From contig JBAIAA010001128.1 of NCBI GenBank assembly GCA_037893245.1, positions 62,001 through 126,000 of the forward strand: a stretch of 64,000 nt of DNA. The letters are read 5' to 3'. Under the pieces are notes generated by a model. The model was not told where the DNA came from. It did not search any database and worked only from the letters and a program-made list of their open reading frames with translations. The translations under genes were made by a program, and so were the position numbers. This stretch comes from Crossaster papposus (Eukaryota > Echinodermata > Asteroidea > Velatida > Solasteridae). Position 1 is the first letter of the stretch. The number at the start of each line of letters is the position of its first letter. Shown here in pieces: positions 1 to 9,932 of this stretch.

Positions 1-162
1 AAGAAATATGTAAAGGGAAAGAAGTGTGCATAAGAAATATGTAAAGGGAAAGAAGTGTGCATAAGAAATATGTAAAGGGAAAGAAGTGTGCATAAGAAAT
101 ATGTAAAGGGAAAGAAGTGTGCATAAGAAATATGTAAAGGGAAAGAAGTGTGCATAAGAAAT
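1..162. repeat. A-monomer run, about 5 units, cut by window start
   Basis: Five canonical 31-bp A units, the first cut by the window edge, end at the B module starting at 163. The array therefore continues upstream of the window. Confidence 0.95.
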
Positions 163-198
163 AAACACATGATGTGGGAACAAGCCCTCGAGTTAAAT
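163..198. repeat. Isolated canonical B module
   Basis: A full-length 36-bp B-n copy with CTCGAG intact. The A unit to its right carries a G for A change (GAGGTGTGC near 211). It is one of two undamaged B copies in the B-poor left zone; the other is 2313-2348. Confidence 0.95.
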
Positions 199-1345
199 AT
201 GTAAAGGGAAAGAGGTGTGCATAAGAAATATGTAAAGGGAAAGAAGTGTGCATAAGAAATATGTAAAGGGAAAGAAGTGTGCATAAGAAATATGTAAAGG
301 GAAAGAAGTGTGCATAAGAAATATGTAAAGGGAAAGAAGTGTGCATAAGAAATATGTAAAGGGAAAGAAGTGTGCATAAGAAATATGTAAAGGGAAAGAA
401 GTGTGCATAAGAAATATGTAAAGGGAAAGAAGTGTGCATAAGAAATATGTAAAGGGAAAGAAGTGTGCATAAGAAATATGTAAAGGGAAAGAAGTGTGCA
501 TAAGAAATATGTAAAGGGAAAGAAGTGTGCATAAGAAATATGTAAAGGGAAAGAAGTGTGCATAAGAAATATGTAAAGGGAAAGAAGTGTGCATAAGAAA
601 TATGTAAAGGGAAAGAAGTGTGCATAAGAAATATGTAAAGGGAAAGAAGTGTGCATAAGAAATATGTAAAGGGAAAGAAGTGTGCATAAGAAATATGTAA
701 AGGGAAAGAAGTGTGCATAAGAAATATGTAAAGGGAAAGAAGTGTGCATAAGAAATATGTAAAGGGAAAGAAGTGTGCATAAGAAATATGTAAAGGGAAA
801 GAAGTGTGCATAAGAAATATGTAAAGGGAAAGAAGTGTGCATAAGAAATATGTAAAGGGAAAGAAGTGTGCATAAGAAATATGTAAAGGGAAAGAAGTGT
901 GCATAAGAAATATGTAAAGGGAAAGAAGTGTGCATAAGAAATATGTAAAGGGAAAGAAGTGTGCATAAGAAATATGTAAAGGGAAAGAAGTGTGCATAAG
1001 AAATATGTAAAGGGAAAGAAGTGTGCATAAGAAATATGTAAAGGGAAAGAAGTGTGCATAAGAAATATGTAAAGGGAAAGAAGTGTGCATAAGAAATATG
1101 TAAAGGGAAAGAAGTGTGCATAAGAAATATGTAAAGGGAAAGAAGTGTGCATAAGAAATATGTAAAGTGAAAGAAGTGTGCATAAGAAATATGTAAAGGG
1201 AAAGAAGTGTGCATAAGAAATATGTAAAGGGAAAGAAGTGTGCATAAGAAATATGTAAAGGGAAAGAAGTGTGCATAAGAAATATGTAAAGGGAAAGAAG
1301 TGTGCATAAGAAATATGTAAAGGGAAAGAAGTGTGCATAAGAAAT
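199..1345. repeat. A-monomer run, 37 units
   Basis: 1,147 bp, exactly 37 x 31, nearly all identical. One substitution was seen (AAAGTGAAAG near 1167). There is no B module and no gene. Confidence 0.95.
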
Positions 1346-1378
1346 AAACATGATGTGGGAACAAGCCTCGAGTTAAAT
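1346..1378. repeat. Shortened B module (33 bp)
   Basis: A B copy lacking one CA of ACACATG and one C of CCC. Losses in short runs like these recur in most B copies of the left zone but are nearly absent from 8690 to 45187. They may be residual consensus errors or real decay. Confidence 0.9.
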
Positions 1379-1470
1379 ATGTAAAGGGAAAGAAGTGTGC
1401 ATAAGAAATATGTAAAGGGAAAGAAGTGTGCATAAGAAATATGTAAAGGAAAGAAGTGTGCATAAGAAAT
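1379..1470. repeat. Three A units, one with a lost G
   Basis: 92 bp, three A units minus one base. The third unit reads TAAAGGAAAG near 1444, with GG instead of GGG. The same arrangement (short B, three A with the last one short, chimera) recurs at 3317-3479. Confidence 0.9.
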
Positions 1471-1506
1471 AAGACATGATGTGGGAAAGAAGTGTGCATA
1501 AGAAAT
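1471..1506. repeat. Chimeric B/A unit
   Basis: The left half is B-derived (ATGATGTGGGAA, 1471-1487, with AAGACATG in place of AAACACATG) and it passes directly into the A sequence GAAGTGTGCATAAG. The right half of B, including CTCGAG, is missing. The join lies in GGGAA, which A and B share. A second chimera with the same join is at 3443-3479, about 1,972 bp away. Confidence 0.9.
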
Positions 1507-2907
1507 ATGTAAAGGGAAAGAAGTGTGCATAAGAAATATGTAAAGGGAAAGAAGTGTGCATAAGAAATATGTAAAGGGAAAGAAGTGTGCATAAGAAATA
1601 TGTAAAGGGAAAGAAGTGTGCATAAGAAATATGTAAAGGGAAAGAAGTGTGCATAAGAAATATGTAAAGGGAAAGAAGTGTGCATAAGAAATATGTAAAG
1701 GGAAAGAAGTGTGCATAAGAAATATGTAAAGGGAAAGAAGTGTGCATAAGAAATATGTAAAGGGAAAGAAGTGTGCATAAGAAATATGTAAAGGGAAAGA
1801 AGTGTGCATAAGAAATATGTAAAGGGAAAGAAGTGTGCATAAGAAATATGTAAAGGGAAAGAAGTGTGCATAAGAAATATGTAAAGGGAAAGAAGTGTGC
1901 ATAAGAAATATGTAAAGGGAAAGAAGTGTGCATAAGAAATATGTAAAGGGAAAGAAGTGTGCATAAGAAATATGTAAAGGGAAAGAAGTGTGCATAAGAA
2001 ATATGTAAAGGGAAAGAAGTGTGCATAAGAAATATGTAAAGGGAAAGAAGTGTGCATAAGAAATATGTAAAGGGAAAGAAGTGTGCATAAGAAATATGTA
2101 AAGGGAAAGAAGTGTGCATAAGAAATATGTAAAGGGAAAGAAGTGTGCATAAGAAATATGTAAAGGGAAAGAAGTGTGCATAAGAAATATGTAAAGGGAA
2201 AGAAGTGTGCATAAGAAATATGTAAAGGGAAAGAAGTGTGCATAAGAAATATGTAAAGGGAAAGAAGTGTGCATAAGAAATATGTAAAGGGAAAGAAGTG
2301 TGCATAAGAAATAAACACATGATGTGGGAACAAGCCCTCGAGTTAAATATGTAAAGGGAAAGAAGTGTGCATAAGAAATATGTAAAGGGAAAGAAGTGTG
2401 CATAAGAAATATGTAAAGGGAAAGAAGTGTGCATAAGAAATATGTAAAGGGAAAGAAGTGTGCATAAGAAATATGTAAAGGGAAAGAAGTGTGCATAAGA
2501 AATATGTAAAGGGAAAGAAGTGTGCATAAGAAATATGTAAAGGGAAAGAAGTGTGCATACAGAAATATGTAAAGGGAAAGAAGTGTGCATAAGAAATATG
2601 TAAAGGGAAAGAAGTGTGCATAAGAAATATGTAAAGGGAAAGAAGTGTGCATAAGAAATATGTAAAGGGAAAGAAGTGTGCATAAGAAATATGTAAAGGG
2701 AAAGAAGTGTGCATAAGAAATATGTAAAGGGAAAGAAGTGTGCATAAGAAATATGTAAAGGGAAAGAAGTGTGCATAAGAAATATGTAAAGGGAAAGAAG
2801 TGTGCATAAGAAATATGTAAAGGGAAAGAAGTGTGCATAAGAAATATGTAAAGGGAAAGAAGTGTGCATAAGAAATATGTAAAGGGAAAGAAGTGTGCAT
2901 AAGAAAT
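1507..2907. repeat. A runs of 26 and 18 units around a B module at 2313-2348
   Basis: The first run (1507-2312) is exactly 26 x 31 bp. A canonical B follows at 2313-2348. The second run (2349-2907) is 18 units plus one extra C (GCATACAGAAAT near 2560). No other content. Confidence 0.93.
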
Positions 2908-3316
2908 AAACACATTGATGTGGGAACAAGCCCTCGAGTTAAATATGTAAAGGGAAAGAAGTGTGCATAAGAAATATGTAAAGGGAATGAAGTGTGCATA
3001 AGAAATATGTAAAGGGAAAGAAGTGTGCATAAGAAATATGTAAAGGGAAAGAAGTGTGCATAAGAAATATGTAAAGGGAAAGAAGTGTGCATAAGAAATA
3101 TGTAAAGGGAAAGAAGTGTGCATAAGAAATATGTAAAGGGAAAGAAGTGTGCATAAGAAATATGTAAAGGGAAAGAAGTGTGCATAAGAAATATGTAAAG
3201 GGAAAGAAGTGTGCATAAGAAATATGTAAAGGGAAAGAAGTGTGCATAAGAAATATGTAAAGGGAAAGAAGTGTGCATAAGAAATATGTAAAGGGAAAGA
3301 AGTGTGCATAATAAAT
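2908..3316. repeat. B module with an extra T, then 12 A units
   Basis: The B copy at 2908-2944 is 37 bp because CACATGATG reads CACATTGATG. Twelve A units follow (372 bp), one with GGGAATGAAG near 2986. The last ends in CATAATAAAT, the variant that heads B clusters further right. Confidence 0.92.
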
Positions 3317-3350
3317 AAACACATGATGTGGAACAAGCCTCGAGTTAAAT
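3317..3350. repeat. Shortened B module (34 bp)
   Basis: It lacks one G of GGG and one C of CCC. It is followed by three A units (the last with GG for GGG near 3419), then a chimera, repeating the order at 1346-1506 with an offset of about 1,971 bp. Confidence 0.9.
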
Positions 3351-3442
3351 ATGTAAAGGGAAAGAAGTGTGCATAAGAAATATGTAAAGGGAAAGAAGTG
3401 TGCATAAGAAATATGTAAAGGAAAGAAGTGTGCATAAGAAAT

Positions 3443-3479
3443 AAACACATGATGTGGGAAAGAAGTGTGCATAAGAAAT
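3443..3479. repeat. Second chimeric B/A unit
   Basis: The left 18 bp of B up to TGTGGGAA (3443-3460) is joined directly to the A sequence AGAAGTGTGCATAAG. Its B half is canonical (AAACACATG), unlike the 1471 copy, but the join is at the same base. This indicates either common descent by a 2-kb duplication or repeated exchange at the shared GGGAA. Confidence 0.92.
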
Positions 3480-3850
3480 ATGTAAAGGGAAAGAAGTGTG
3501 CATAAGAAATATGTAAAGGGAAAGAAGTGTGCATAAGAAATATGTAAAGGGAAAGAAGTGTGCATAAGAAATATGTAAAGGGAAAGAAGTGTGCATAAGA
3601 AATATGTAAAGGGAAAGAAGTGTGCATAAGAAATATGTAAAGGGAAAGAAGTGTGCATAAGAAATATGTAAAGGGAAAGAAGTGTGCATAAGAAATATGT
3701 AAAGGGAAAGAAGTGTGCATAAGAAATATGTAAAGGGAAAGAAGTGTGCATAAGAAATATGTAAAGGGAAAGAAGTGTGCATAAGAAATATGTAAAGGGA
3801 AAGAAGTGTGCATAAGAAATATGTAAAGGGAAAGAAGTGTGCATAAGAAT
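3480..3850. repeat. A-monomer run, 12 units
   Basis: 371 bp, twelve A units minus one A in the last (CATAAGAATAAAC). No other content. Confidence 0.93.
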
Positions 3851-3882
3851 AAACAATGATGTGGAACAAGCCTCGAGTAAAT
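3851..3882. repeat. Shortened B module (32 bp)
   Basis: It carries four small losses relative to canonical B: one C of ACAC, one G of GGG, one C of CCC, and one T of GTTAAAT. It is one of the most damaged B copies in the window. Confidence 0.9.
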
Positions 3883-5835
3883 ATGTAAAGGGAAAGAAGT
3901 GTGCATAAGAAATATGTAAAGGGAAAGAAGTGTGCATAAGAAATATGTAAAGGGAAAGAAGTGTGCATAAGAAATATGTAAAGGGAAAGAAGTGTGCATA
4001 AGAAATATGTAAAGGGAAAGAAGTGTGCATAAGAAATATGTAAAGGGAAAGAAGTGTGCATAAGAAATATGTAAAGGGAAAGAAGTGTGCATAAGAAATA
4101 TGTAAAGGGAAAGAAGTGTGCATAAGAAATATGTAAAGGGAAAGAAGTGTGCATAAGAAATATGTAAAGGGAAAGAAGTGTGCATAAGAAATATGTAAAG
4201 GGAAAGAAGTGTGCATAAGAAATATGTAAAGGGAAAGAAGTGTGCATAAGAAATATGTAAAGGGAAAGAAGTGTGCATAAGAAATATGTAAAGGAAAGAA
4301 GTGTGCATAAGAAATATGTAAAGGGAAAGAAGTGTGCATAAGAAATATGTAAAGGGAAAGAAGTGTGCATAAGAAATATGTAAAGGGAAAGAAGTGTGCA
4401 TAAGAAATATGTAAAGGGAAAGAAGTGTGCATAAGAAATATGTAAAGGGAAAGAAGTGTGCATAAGAAATATGTAAAGGGAAAGAAGTGTGGCATAAGAA
4501 ATATGTAAAGGGAAAGAAGTGTGCATAAGAAATATGTAAAGGGAAAGAAGTGTGCATAAGAAATATGTAAAGGGAAAGAAGTGTGCATAAGAAATATGTA
4601 AAGGGAAAGAAGTGTGCATAAGAAATATGTAAAGGGAAAGAAGTGTGCATAAGAAATATGTAAAGGGAAAGAAGTGTGCATAAGAAATATGTAAAGGGAA
4701 AGAAGTGTGCATAAGAAATATGTAAAGGGAAAGAAGTGTGCATAAGAAATATGTAAAGGGAAAGAAGTGTGCATAAGAAATATGTAAAGGGAAAGAAGTG
4801 TGCATAAGAAATATGTAAAGGGAAAGAAGTGTGCATAAGAAATATGTAAAGGGAAAGAAGTGTGCATAAGAAATATGTAAAGGGAAAGAAGTGTGCATAA
4901 GAAATATGTAAAGGGAAAGAAGTGTGCATAAGAAATATGTAAAGGGAAAGAAGTGTGCATAAGAAATATGTAAAGGGAAAGAAGTGTGCATAAGAAATAT
5001 GTAAAGGGAAAGAAGTGTGCATAAGAAATATGTAAAGGGAAAGAAGTGTGCATAAGAAATATGTAAAGGGAAAGAAGTGTGCATAAGAAATATGTAAAGG
5101 GAAAGAAGTGTGCATAAGAAATATGTAAAGGGAAAGAAGTGTGCATAAGAAATATGTAAAGGGAAAGAAGTGTGCATAAGAAATATGTAAAGGGAAAGAA
5201 GTGTGCATAAGAAATATGTAAAGGGAAAGAAGTGTGCATAAGAAATATGTAAAGGGAAAGAAGTGTGCATAAGAAATATGTAAAGGGAAAGAAGTGTGCA
5301 TAAGAAATATGTAAAGGGAAAGAAGTGTGCATAAGAAATATGTAAAGGGAAAGAAGTGTGCATAAGAAATATGTAAAGGGAAAGAAGTGTGCATAAGAAA
5401 TATGTAAAGGGAAAGAAGTGTGCATAAGAAATATGTAAAGGGAAAGAAGTGTGCATAAGAAATATGTAAAGGGAAAGAAGTGTGCATAAGAAATATGTAA
5501 AGGGAAAGAAGTGTGCATAAGAAATATGTAAAGGGAAAGAAGTGTGCATAAGAAATATGTAAAGGGAAAGAAGTGTGCATAAGAAATATGTAAAGGGAAA
5601 GAAGTGTGCATAAGAAATATGTAAAGGGAAAGAAGTGTGCATAAGAAATATGTAAAGGGAAAGAAGTGTGCATAAGAAATATGTAAAGGGAAAGAAGTGT
5701 GCATAAGAAATATGTAAAGGGAAAGAAGTGTGCATAAGAAATATGTAAAGGGAAAGAAGTGTGCATAAGAAATATGTAAAGGGAAAGAAGTGTGCATAAG
5801 AAATATGTAAAGGGAAAGAAGTGTGCATAAGAAAT
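3883..5835. repeat. A-monomer run, 63 units
   Basis: 1,953 bp. It contains one unit lacking a G (AAAGGAAAG near 4291) and one with an extra G (GTGGCATAAG near 4491), which cancel. Otherwise the units are canonical. Confidence 0.95.
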
Positions 5836-6270
5836 AAACAAGATGTGGGAACAAGCCTCGAGTAAATATGTAAAGGGAAAGAAGTGTGCATAAGAAATAT
5901 GTAAAGGGAAAGAAGTGTGCATAAGAAATATGTAAAGGGAAAGAAGTGTGCATAAGAAATATGTAAAGGGAAAGAAGTGTGCATAAGAAATATGTAAAGG
6001 GAAAGAAGTGTGCATAAGAAATATGTAAAGGGAAAGAAGTGTGCATAAGAAATATGTAAAGGGAAAGAAGTGTGCATAAGAAATATGTAAAGGGAAAGAA
6101 GTGTGCATAAGAAATATGTAAAGGGAAAGAAGTGTGCATAAGAAATATGTAAAGGGAAAGAAGTGTGCATAAGAAATATGTAAAGGGAAAGAAGTGTGCA
6201 TAAGAAATATGTAAAGGGAAAGAAGTGTGCATAAGAAATATGTAAAGGGAAAGAAGTGTGCATAAGAAAT
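5836..6270. repeat. Shortened B module, then 13 A units
   Basis: The B copy at 5836-5867 is 32 bp (AAACAAGATG, one C of CCC lost, one T of GTTAAAT lost). Thirteen canonical A units follow (403 bp). Confidence 0.92.
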
Positions 6271-6301
6271 AAACATGATGTGGAACAAGCCCTCGAGTAA
6301 T
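6271..6301. repeat. Shortened B module (31 bp)
   Basis: It has lost CA, one G, one T and one A, but keeps CCCTCGAG. Its length has shrunk to that of an A unit, although its sequence is still clearly B. Confidence 0.9.
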
Positions 6302-8689
6302 ATGTAAAGGGAAAGAAGTGTGCATAATAAATATGTAAAGGGAAAGAAGTGTGCATAATAAATATGTAAAGGGAAAGAAGTGTGCATAAGAAATATGTAA
6401 AGGGAAAGAAGTGTGCATAAGAAATATGTAAAGGGAAAGAAGTGTGCATAAGAAATATGTAAAGGGAAAGAAGTGTGCATAAGAAATATGTAAAGGGAAA
6501 GAAGTGTGCATAAGAAATATGTAAAGGGAAAGAAGTGTGCATAAGAAATATGTGGGAAAGAAGTGTGCATAAGAAATATGTAAAGGGAAAGAAGTGTGCA
6601 TAAGAAATATGTAAAGGGAAAGAAGTGTGCATAAGAAAGCAATATGTAAAGGGAAAGAAGTGTGCATAAGAAATATGTAAAGGGAAAGAAGTGTGCATAA
6701 GAAATATGTAAAGGGAAAGAAGTGTGCATAAGAAATATGTAAAGGGAAAGAAGTGTGCATAAGAAATATGTAAAGGGAAAGAAGTGTGCATAAGAAATAT
6801 GTAAAGGGAAAGAAGTGTGCATAAGAAATATGTAAAGGGAAAGAAGTGTGCATAAGAAATATGTAAAGGGAAAGAAGTGTGCATAAGAAATATGTAAAGG
6901 GAAAGAAGTGTGCATAAGAAATATGTAAAGGGAAAGAAGTGTGCATAAGAAATATGTAAAGGGAAAGAAGTGTGCATAAGAAATATGTAAAGGGAAAGAA
7001 GTGTGCATAAGAAATATGTAAAGGGAAAGAAGTGTGCATAAGAAATATGTAAAGGGAAAGAAGTGTGCATAAGAAATATGTAAAGGGAAAGAAGTGTGCA
7101 TAAGAAATATGTAAAGGGAAAGAAGTGTGCATAAGAAATATGTAAAGGGAAAGAAGTGTGCATAAGAAATATGTAAAGGGAAAGAAGTGTGCATAAGAAA
7201 TATGTAAAGGGAAAGAAGTGTGCATAAGAAATATGTAAAGGGAAAGAAGTGTGCATAAGAAATATGTAAAGGGAAAGAAGTGTGCATAAGAAATATGTAA
7301 AGGGAAAGAAGTGTGCATAAGAAATATGTAAAGGGAAAGAAGTGTGCATAAGAAATATGTAAAGGGAAAGAAGTGTGCATAAGAAATATGTAAAGGGAAA
7401 GAAGTGTGCATAAGAAATATGTAAAGGGAAAGAAGTGTGCATAAGAAATATGTAAAGGGAAAGAAGTGTGCATAAGAAATATGTAAAGGGAAAGAAGTGT
7501 GCATAAGAAATATGTAAAGGGAAAGAAGTGTGCATAAGAAATATGTAAAGGGAAAGAAGTGTGCATAAGAAATATGTAAAGGGAAAGAAGTGTGCATAAG
7601 AAATATGTAAAGGGAAAGAAGTGTGCATAAGAAATATGTAAAGGGAAAGAAGTGTGCATAAGAAATATGTAAAGGGAAAGAAGTGTGCATAAGAAATATG
7701 TAAAGGGAAAGAAGTGTGCATACGAAATATGTAAAGGGAAAGAAGTGTGCATAAGAAATATGTAAAGGGAAAGAAGTGTGCATACGAAATATGTAAAGGG
7801 AAAGAAGTGTGCATAAGAAATATGTAAAGGGAAAGAAGTGTGCATAAGAAATATGTAAAGGGAAAGAAGTGTGCATAAGAAATATGTAAAGGGAAAGAAG
7901 TGTGCATAAGAAATATGTAAAGAGAAAGAAGTGTGCATAAGAAATATGTAAAGGGAAAGAAGTGTGCATAAGAAATATGTAAAGGGAAAGAAGTGTGCAT
8001 AAGAAATATGTAAAGGGAAAGAAGTGTGCATAAGAAATATGTAAGGGGAAAGAAGTGTGCATAAGAAATATGTAAAGGGAAAGAAGTGTGCATAAGAAAT
8101 ATGTAAAGGGAAAGAAGTGTGCATAAGAAATATGTAAAGGGAAAGAAGTGTGCATAAGAAATATGTAAAGGGAAAGAAGTGTGCATAAGAAATATGTAAA
8201 GGGAAAGAAGTGTGCATAAGAAATATGTAAAGGGAAAGAAGTGTGCATAAGAAATATGTAAAGGGAAAGAAGTGTGCATAAGAAATATGTAAAGGGAAAG
8301 AAGTGTGCATAGGAAATATGTAAAGGGAAAGAAGTGTGCATACGAAATATGTAAAGGGAAAGAAGTGTGCATAAGAAATATGTAAAGGGAAAGAAGTGTG
8401 CATAAGAAATATGTAAAGGGAAAGAAGTGTGCATAAGAAATATGTAAAGGGAAAGAAGTGTGCATAAGAAATATGTAAAGGGAAAGAAGTGTGCATAAGA
8501 AATATGTAAAGGGAAAGAAGTGTGCATAAGAAATATGTAAAGGGAAAGAAGTGTGCATAAGAAATATGTAAAGGGAAAGAAGTGTGCATAAGAAATATGT
8601 AAAGGGAAAGAAGTGTGCATAAGAAATATGTAAAGGGAAAGAAGTGTGCATAAGAAATATGTAAAGGGAAAGAAGTGTGCATAATAAAT
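6302..8689. repeat. A-monomer run, 77 units with two odd-length units and a variant-rich end
   Basis: 2,388 bp. Two early units carry CATAATAAAT (near 6326, 6357). The unit at 6550-6577 lacks AAA (28 bp, ATGTGGGAAAG). The unit at 6609-6643 has four extra bases (GAAAGCAATATG). From about 7722 marker variants appear in order: CATACGAAAT (7722, 7783), AAAGAGAAAG (about 7920), AAGGGGAAAG (about 8044), CATAGGAAAT (8310), CATACGAAAT (8341). This order recurs 4,238 bp further right. The last unit ends in CATAATAAAT. Confidence 0.93.
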
Positions 8690-9127
8690 AAACACATGAT
8701 GTCGGGACAAGCCCTCGAGTTAAATATGTAAAGGGAAAGAAGTGTGCATAAGAAATAAACACATGATGTGGGAACAAGCCCTCGAGTTAAATATGTAAAG
8801 GGAAAGAAGTGTGCATAAGAAATAAACACATGATGAGGGAACAAGCCCTCGAGTTAAATATGTAAAGGGAAAGAAGTGTGCATAAGAAATAAACACATGA
8901 TGTGGGAACAAGCCCTCGAGTTAAATATGTAAAGGGAAAGAAGTGTGCATAAGAAATAAACACATGATGTGGGAACAAGCCCTCGAGTTAAATATGTAAA
9001 GGGAAAGAAGTGTGCATAAGAAATAAACACATGATGTGGGAACAAGCCCTCGAGTTAAATATGTAAAGGGAAAGAAGTGTGCATAAGAAATAAACACATG
9101 ATGTGGGAACAAGCCCTCGAGTTAAAT
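8690..9127. repeat. Cluster of seven 67-bp composite units (type C-n-g-n-n-n-n)
   Basis: B starts at 8690, 8757, 8824, 8891, 8958, 9025 and 9092, each 67 bp apart, so one A alternates with one B. The first is B-C, preceded by CATAATAAAT; the third is B-g; the rest are canonical. This is the reference long cluster; the same order recurs at 10620, 14791, 24322 and 30328. Confidence 0.95.
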
Positions 9128-9380
9128 ATGTAAAGGGAAAGAAGTGTGCATAAGAAATATGTAAAGGGAAAGAACTGTGCATAAGAAATATGTAAAGGGA
9201 AAGAAGTGTGCATAAGAAATATGTAAAGGGAAAGACGTGTGCATAAGAAATATGTAAAGGGAAAGAAGTGTGCATAAGAAATATGTAAAGGGAAAGAAGT
9301 GTGCATAAGAAATATGTAAAGGGAAAGAAGTGTGCATAAGAAATAAACACATGATGTGGGAACAAGCCCTCGAGTTAAAT
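9128..9380. repeat. Marked seven-A spacer and following B (253-bp block)
   Basis: Seven A units separate the cluster from the B at 9345-9380, giving a B-to-B spacing of 253 bp (67 + 6 x 31). The second unit carries AACTGTG (about 9173) and the fourth GACGTG (9234). The 253-bp spacing occurs about twenty times in the B-rich zone, nearly always with GACGTG in the same unit; AACTGTG is missing from several later copies. Confidence 0.94.
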
Positions 9381-9628
9381 ATGTAAAGGGAAAGAAGTGT
9401 GCATAAGAAATATGTAAAGGGAAAGAAGTGTGCACAAGAAATATGTAAAGGGAAAGAAGTGTGCATAAGAAATATGTAAAGGGAAAGAAGTGTGCATAAG
9501 AAATATGTTAAGGGAAAGAAGTGTGCATAAGAAATATGTAAAGGGAAAGAAGTGTGCATAAGAAATATGTAAAGGGAAAGAAGTGTGCATAAGAAATATG
9601 TAAAGGGAAAGAAGTGTGCATAAGAAAT
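9381..9628. repeat. Eight A units with the CACAAG marker
   Basis: 248 bp. The second unit after the B carries GTGCACAAG (near 9433), a marker found at this position after most 253-bp blocks. The unit near 9508 has GTTAAGGG, absent from the matching place in copy 2 (near 13679). Confidence 0.93.
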
Positions 9629-9932
9629 AAACACATGATGAGGGAACAAGCCCTCGAGTTAAATATGTAAAGGGAAAGAAGTGTGCATAAGAAATAAACA
9701 CATGATGTGGGAACAAGCCCTCGAGTTAAATATGTAAAGGGAAAGAAGTGTGCATAAGAAATAAACACATGATGTGGGAACAAGCCCTCGAGTTAAATAT
9801 GTAAAGGGAAAGAAGTGTGCATCAGAAATAAACACATGATGTGGGAACAAGCCATCGAGTTAAATATGTAAAGGGAATGAAGTGTGCATAAGAAATAAAC
9901 ACATGATGTGGGAACAAGCCCTCGAGTTAAAT
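9629..9932. repeat. Cluster of five composite units (g-n-n-a-n)
   Basis: B starts at 9629 (B-g), 9696, 9763, 9830 (B-a, CTCGAG changed to ATCGAG, preceded by CATCAGAAAT) and 9897. The A unit before the last B reads GGGAATGAAG. It matches the cluster at 13800-14103, which shares the B-a copy and CATCAG. Confidence 0.95.

Noticed and set aside
163-198. B as a currently mobile element or insertion sequence
   Set aside because: 36 bp has no coding capacity or inverted ends, and all copies sit at the same point of A and are spread with neighbouring A units, which fits amplification in an array and not repeated transposition.
193-8844. Minus-strand open frame of about 2,880 codons (and similar ones of up to about 3,330 codons)
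   Set aside because: It encodes only a cyclic hydrophobic 31-residue repeat dictated by the 31-bp DNA period. Overlapping frames are equally open, the starts are TTG codons inside B, ends are set by B positions, and no codon-level constraint or promoter is visible.
8720-9112. Series of 63-codon minus-strand frames at 67-bp steps
   Set aside because: Each starts at a TTG in one B and stops at the TTA complement in another B; they are by-products of the 67-bp unit.
8690-9127. CRISPR-like arrangement of repeats and spacers
   Set aside because: Both alternating parts are repeated sequence, there are no unique spacers, no cas genes and no leader; the 67-bp period is a satellite monomer.
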